Assembly: GCA_035698665.1 (NCBI GenBank)
Contig: DASSBN010000013.1
Coordinates: 1 to 64,000, forward strand
Direction of reading: 5' to 3'
Origin: DATEOR01 sp035698665
GTDB taxonomy: Bacteria; Actinomycetota; Thermoleophilia; Gaiellales; Gaiellaceae
DNA: 64,000 nt
In this document: positions 60,961-64,000 of the stretch, piece after piece
Layout: each line of letters begins with the position of its first letter
How positions within the stretch are numbered: the first letter of the stretch is position 1
Notes under the pieces: model-generated
The model's database searches: none
The model's input: only the letters and a program-made list of their open reading frames with translations
Told to the model about the DNA's origin: nothing
Translations under genes and position numbers: made by a program

Positions 60961-61537
60961 GAACCTCTATCTCGTCACTCCGCTTCGCGCGGACTTCGCC
61001 GACTACCTGCGGGCGGCGATCGAGGGCGGCGTCGACGTCGTGCAGGTTCGCGACCGCTCGGCTCCGGACGCCCGGCTGCTCGAGATGCTTCAGGTCGCTC
61101 GGGCAATCACGGGCGCCTACCGCGTTCCGCTCGGCGTGAACGACCGGCCGGACCTCGCCGTTCTCGCGGACGCGGACTTCGTGCACGTCGGCCAGGAAGA
61201 CATCCCGGTGAACGCCGCGAGAAGCTTCGGCCTCCCCGTCGGGCTCTCGACGCACGCGCCGGGCGAGATCGACGACGCGGCCTCGGACTACATCGCCGTC
61301 GGCCCCGTGTACGCGACGCCGACGAAGGAGGGCCGCCCGGCAGTCGGCCTCGAGCTCGTCCGCTACGCCGCGGCGAACGCGAAGCTGCCGTGGTTCGCCA
61401 TCGGCGGGATCGACTCGTCGAACGTCGGCGCGGTGGTCGAAGCCGGCGCGAGCCGTGTTGCGGTCGTGCGCGCCATCTTCGAGGCGGACGACCCCGAGCG
61501 GGCTGCCCGCGAGCTCCGCGACGCGCTGCCTACGTGA
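60947..61537 (+). CDS. thiE: thiamine phosphate synthase
   Basis: A 196-residue TIM-barrel joining HMP-PP and thiazole phosphate. LYLVTPLRADFADYLRAAIE, VDVVQVRDRSAPDARL, GVNDRPDLAVLADADFVHVG and VGPVYATPTKEGRPAVGLEL then FAIGGIDSSNV are ThiE motifs. TTG at 60947 overlaps thiS by 14 bases. The 3' end overlaps the convergent regulator by eight bases. Confidence 0.92.
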   Translation: MLADKNLYLVTPLRADFADYLRAAIEGGVDVVQVRDRSAPDARLLEMLQVARAITGAYRVPLGVNDRPDLAVLADADFVHVGQEDIPVNAARSFGLPVGLSTHAPGEIDDAASDYIAVGPVYATPTKEGRPAVGLELVRYAAANAKLPWFAIGGIDSSNVGAVVEAGASRVAVVRAIFEADDPERAARELRDALPT

Positions 61538-62153
61538 CGGGGTGAAAGTCGCCGAAGCGGTGTGCCACGGCGACGGCCTGCGCTCTGCTGTGCACCTCGA
61601 GCTTGGACATGATGCGCTGAAGGTGCGTCCCGACGGTCTTGGGGCTGATGACGAGCGCCGCCGCGATCTCGTTCTGTGCGAGGCCGTCAGCCAGCATCTG
61701 CAGGACCTGTTGCTCGCGGGGGGTGAGCTTGTCCTGCACCGGGTTTGGGCCGGTTGCGGTGAGCAACGCGCCGGATCGGAGCGCGACGCGACGGATGTGC
61801 GCGAGCAGTTCGTCGGCCTCGATCGGCTTGGCGAGGTAGTCGTCGGCGCCTACGAGGAGCCCGGCGACGCGGTCGAGGTCGTCCGTCTTCACCCCTGAGA
61901 TGACCACGATGGGAAGAGCTTCTCCGTAGAGGTCGCGGAAGCGGCGGCAGACCTCGTGGCCGCTGATGTCGGGAAGCTTCAGATCCAGGATGACGAGGCT
62001 GGGTCGCGCCCGCCGTGCCACGAGGGTCGCTTCGCGTCCTGACCCGGCCTCGCTGGTGGCGTAGCCTGCCCCACTCAGGGTCTCGACGAGGAACGCCCGA
62101 AAGGCAGGATCGTCATCGACGACGAGGACGCCTCCGCCGTTTGGCCCGCTCAT
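61530..62153 (-). CDS. LuxR-type response regulator (orphan)
   Basis: A 207-residue two-domain regulator. The receiver domain has VLVVDDDPAFRAFLVETLSG, phospho-Asp in SLVILDLKLPDISGHEVC and Lys in DDYLAKPIEADELL. The C-terminal HTH is LTPREQQVLQMLADGLAQNE then ALVISPKTVGTHLQRIMSKL. There is no kinase next to it. It might control the divergent secreted protein gene at 62510; that is inference. Confidence 0.93.
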   Translation of the reverse strand: MSGPNGGGVLVVDDDPAFRAFLVETLSGAGYATSEAGSGREATLVARRARPSLVILDLKLPDISGHEVCRRFRDLYGEALPIVVISGVKTDDLDRVAGLLVGADDYLAKPIEADELLAHIRRVALRSGALLTATGPNPVQDKLTPREQQVLQMLADGLAQNEIAAALVISPKTVGTHLQRIMSKLEVHSRAQAVAVAHRFGDFHPVT

Positions 62154-62509
62154 ACTCTTCCTCTCCGCAGTTTCGGCCTCGATCTTCTTCCTTTTCGAGC
62201 CCGATGTCTACTACCAGACGTACGGCGTTCCGTGGTTCTTCCTATCGCGATTCCCGTAGGGCGCGAATGCGGCGAACGCCGTCTTTTCGCCCTGTCCTCG
62301 CCGTCATAGCCTGATCCCGGAGAGATGTCCCCGCGTTTCGACGCGGGCTGCGGACGAGGGAGGAGCGGGTTGCGTTACCGGGTCACCCAAGGACGGCTTC
62401 TTGCCTACGCGCCGACGAGGCGCGGCCTTCGTTCGTTTCGTCCGAGAGGAGGTGACGGCGCGGACAAGACGGAAGGCGCATTTCTGCGGCAATTCAACTA
62501 GGAGGCAAG
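62154..62509. other. 356-nt intergenic region with structured leader
   Basis: No gene seen. It lies between the divergent regulator and the secreted protein. It contains a perfect hairpin CCCGCG/CGCGGG (62330-62347, loop TTTCGA) and CGCGCC/GGCGCG (62408-62424). The last about 180 bases look like an untranslated leader ending in the RBS AGGAGG before ATG 62510. Confidence 0.6.
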
Positions 62510-64000
62510 ATGCCCCTCTTCGAATTCAAGCGCCGCTCGACACGGCGGCGCTGGTACGTCATCACATCGACAGTCGCGCTTGCTTCGCTGTTTCTCTTCG
62601 TGATCGGCGCGTCCGCTCTCGGTGACAGCAAGTTCGAGATCGACACCAACGCAAACCTGGTCGTGAACACTGCTGGGAACCTCGACTGGGCTACCGTCAG
62701 CGAGTCGAGGCAAGCCGATCTTGCCTCGGGCACCGGCGACAACTCCTTCGGCCAAGGTACGAAGGAAGACAGCCCGGTCCCGAGCGTTGTCAGCGGCAGC
62801 ATCCCGCCGAACAAGAGCGACCTGACCACATTCGGCGTGTACCTCGAGACAACCACGAGCGGCGCGAGGTTCCTGAACCTCTTCTGGCACCGCGTTCAGG
62901 ACCCGACCGGCACGACGAACATGGACTTCGAGTTCAACCAGTCCAGCGTGAAGTCGGCCAACAACATCACGCCTGTCCGCACCGCCGGCGACCTGCTGAT
63001 CCAGTACGACCTCGCAAATGGCGGCACGGTGCCAGAGCTGTTCCTGTCCCGCTGGGTCGCTTCTGGGGCGGGGTCGCAGTGCGAGGCGTCCAACGCCACA
63101 CCCTGCTGGGGAACGAGGGAGAGCCTCACAGCCGCCGGTGATGCGACCGGGTCGATCAACACGACAGCGATCACGGCCGGCAACGCAGACGGCCTGGGCA
63201 GCATCTCGGCCCGGACCTTCGGCGAGGCACAGATCGACTTCGACGCTCTCACGGGCGGAAGCGGGACGTGCACGTCGTTCGGCAGCGCGTACCTGAAGAG
63301 CCGCTCGTCCGACTCCTTCTCGGCGGCGCTGAAGGACTTCATCGCTCCCGTTCCCACGAATCTCAGCAACTGTGGATCGGTGACGATCCGGAAGGAGACG
63401 AGCCCGGACGAAGATCCGAACACGACCGACTTCGGGTTCACGAAGGCGTTCAGCACGTCGCCTTCGTCGGCAAACACCTTCACGCTGAAAGACGACGGCG
63501 TGAAGTCCTACACCAACGTCCTCTTCGGCACGAACTACACGGTCGACGAGGACGTCATTCCGTCCGGTTGGGATCTCCAGAGCATCAACTGCAACGTGGC
63601 CGGACATCCGAGCTCGGGCGTCACGCCCACGATCGATCTGGCCGCGGGCACAGTGACCTTCAACATCGACAGCGCCTCCGACGTGCTCGATTGCACGTAT
63701 ACGAACCGGGCACGCGGAACGATCGTCATCGAGAAGGTGACCGATGACGGAAGCGGCTCGTTCGACTTCACGTCGGGCACGCTGTCTCCGTCCCCGTTCA
63801 CGCTCACGACCACCGCAGCAGGCTCGGGTGGGAAGGACGCCCGGACGTTCAGCAACCTGTCGCCTGGGACGTACGACGTGGCCGAGACCGTCCCGGCTGG
63901 CTGGAACCTTGTCGCAGGTACCACCTGTAGCGACGGGAGCAGCCCGGCTTCGATCGGTCTGAGTGCCGGCGAGACCGTCACTTGCACCTTCCACGACACC
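62510..64000 (+). CDS. secreted prealbumin-fold (SpaA-like) surface protein, runs off the window
   Basis: An open frame of 497 codons with no stop by the window end. The ATG at 62510 follows GGAGG by four bases. After a basic start (MPLFEFKRRSTRRRWYVITS) a hydrophobic segment STVALASLFLFVIGASALG fits a signal peptide. The first about 280 residues are a Thr/Ser-rich beta region with Cys pairs. Then two prealbumin-like repeats follow: GSVTIRKETSPDEDPNTTDF and GTIVIEKVTDDGSGSFDFTS, each leading to a TVDEDVIPSGW/DVAETVPAGW motif. These SpaA-like folds build cell-surface fibres; sortase or anchor signals would be beyond the window. Confidence 0.85.
   Translation, partial: MPLFEFKRRSTRRRWYVITSTVALASLFLFVIGASALGDSKFEIDTNANLVVNTAGNLDWATVSESRQADLASGTGDNSFGQGTKEDSPVPSVVSGSIPPNKSDLTTFGVYLETTTSGARFLNLFWHRVQDPTGTTNMDFEFNQSSVKSANNITPVRTAGDLLIQYDLANGGTVPELFLSRWVASGAGSQCEASNATPCWGTRESLTAAGDATGSINTTAITAGNADGLGSISARTFGEAQIDFDALTGGSGTCTSFGSAYLKSRSSDSFSAALKDFIAPVPTNLSNCGSVTIRKETSPDEDPNTTDFGFTKAFSTSPSSANTFTLKDDGVKSYTNVLFGTNYTVDEDVIPSGWDLQSINCNVAGHPSSGVTPTIDLAAGTVTFNIDSASDVLDCTYTNRARGTIVIEKVTDDGSGSFDFTSGTLSPSPFTLTTTAAGSGGKDARTFSNLSPGTYDVAETVPAGWNLVAGTTCSDGSSPASIGLSAGETVTCTFHDT

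Noticed and set aside
62300..62509. c-di-GMP or c-di-AMP riboswitch in the leader of the secreted protein
   Set aside because: A few short segments resemble conserved blocks, but the required core motifs are not convincingly present in order.

Overview
The window is 64 kb of GC-rich, tightly packed bacterial chromosome. GTG and TTG starts, 1-4 nt gene overlaps, DUF3052, DUF4242, acyl-CoA carboxylases with fused biotin carriers and B12-dependent acyl-CoA mutase genes point to an actinobacterium. The style resembles the class Thermoleophilia, but that placement is inference; no rRNA or tRNA gene was recognised.

Layout. 1-6 kb: end of an unknown gene, a LON-domain protein, hisC, an MFS exporter, the B12-mutase GTPase meaB, threonine ammonia-lyase and small conserved genes. 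6-19 kb: acyl-CoA dehydrogenase, leucyl aminopeptidase, a second MFS carrier, an SCP2 protein, a DJ-1/PfpI protein, pdxH, biotin carboxylase/BCCP, enoyl-CoA hydratase and a methylcrotonyl-CoA carboxylase-type beta subunit. Together these suggest branched-chain (leucine) acyl-CoA catabolism. A sigma factor with a C-terminal membrane anchor sits among them. 19-27 kb: a DmpA-type peptidase and a complete trp operon, trpE-G-D-C/F-B-A on the minus strand. It is preceded by a previously unlisted 21-residue leader peptide with clustered Trp codons and an intrinsic terminator, i.e. classical attenuation. 27-35 kb: membrane proteins (DUF4389, M48 protease, YihY, TauE), thiolase, 3-hydroxyacyl-CoA dehydrogenase, a REC/HD-GYP regulator and cob(I)alamin adenosyltransferase. 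35-49 kb: one 4,732-residue surface protein of Ig-like repeats with a PASTA domain and C-terminal membrane anchor.

50-60 kb: the two subunits of an isobutyryl-CoA-mutase-type B12 enzyme (large subunit at 50.0 kb, small subunit at 58.8 kb) are separated by a lasso-peptide-type RiPP cluster. The cluster has an ABC exporter, a nucleotidyltransferase, the B2 protease, an HPr-kinase-like kinase, a 56-residue precursor too short for ordinary ORF calling, an asparagine-synthetase-like cyclase and a PqqD-like B1 protein. The last ten codons of the mutase gene are present twice at the cluster's left edge, differing only at synonymous third positions and in the stop codon, which suggests a recombination scar. 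60-64 kb: thiGSE, an orphan LuxR-type response regulator, a 356-nt structured leader, and the start of a secreted prealbumin-fold protein running off the window.

How the parts fit: MeaB, the adenosyltransferase and the two mutase subunits form a dispersed adenosylcobalamin module. The acyl-CoA enzymes feed branched-chain carbon into it. The lasso cluster is the accessory element and the most novel part of the window.
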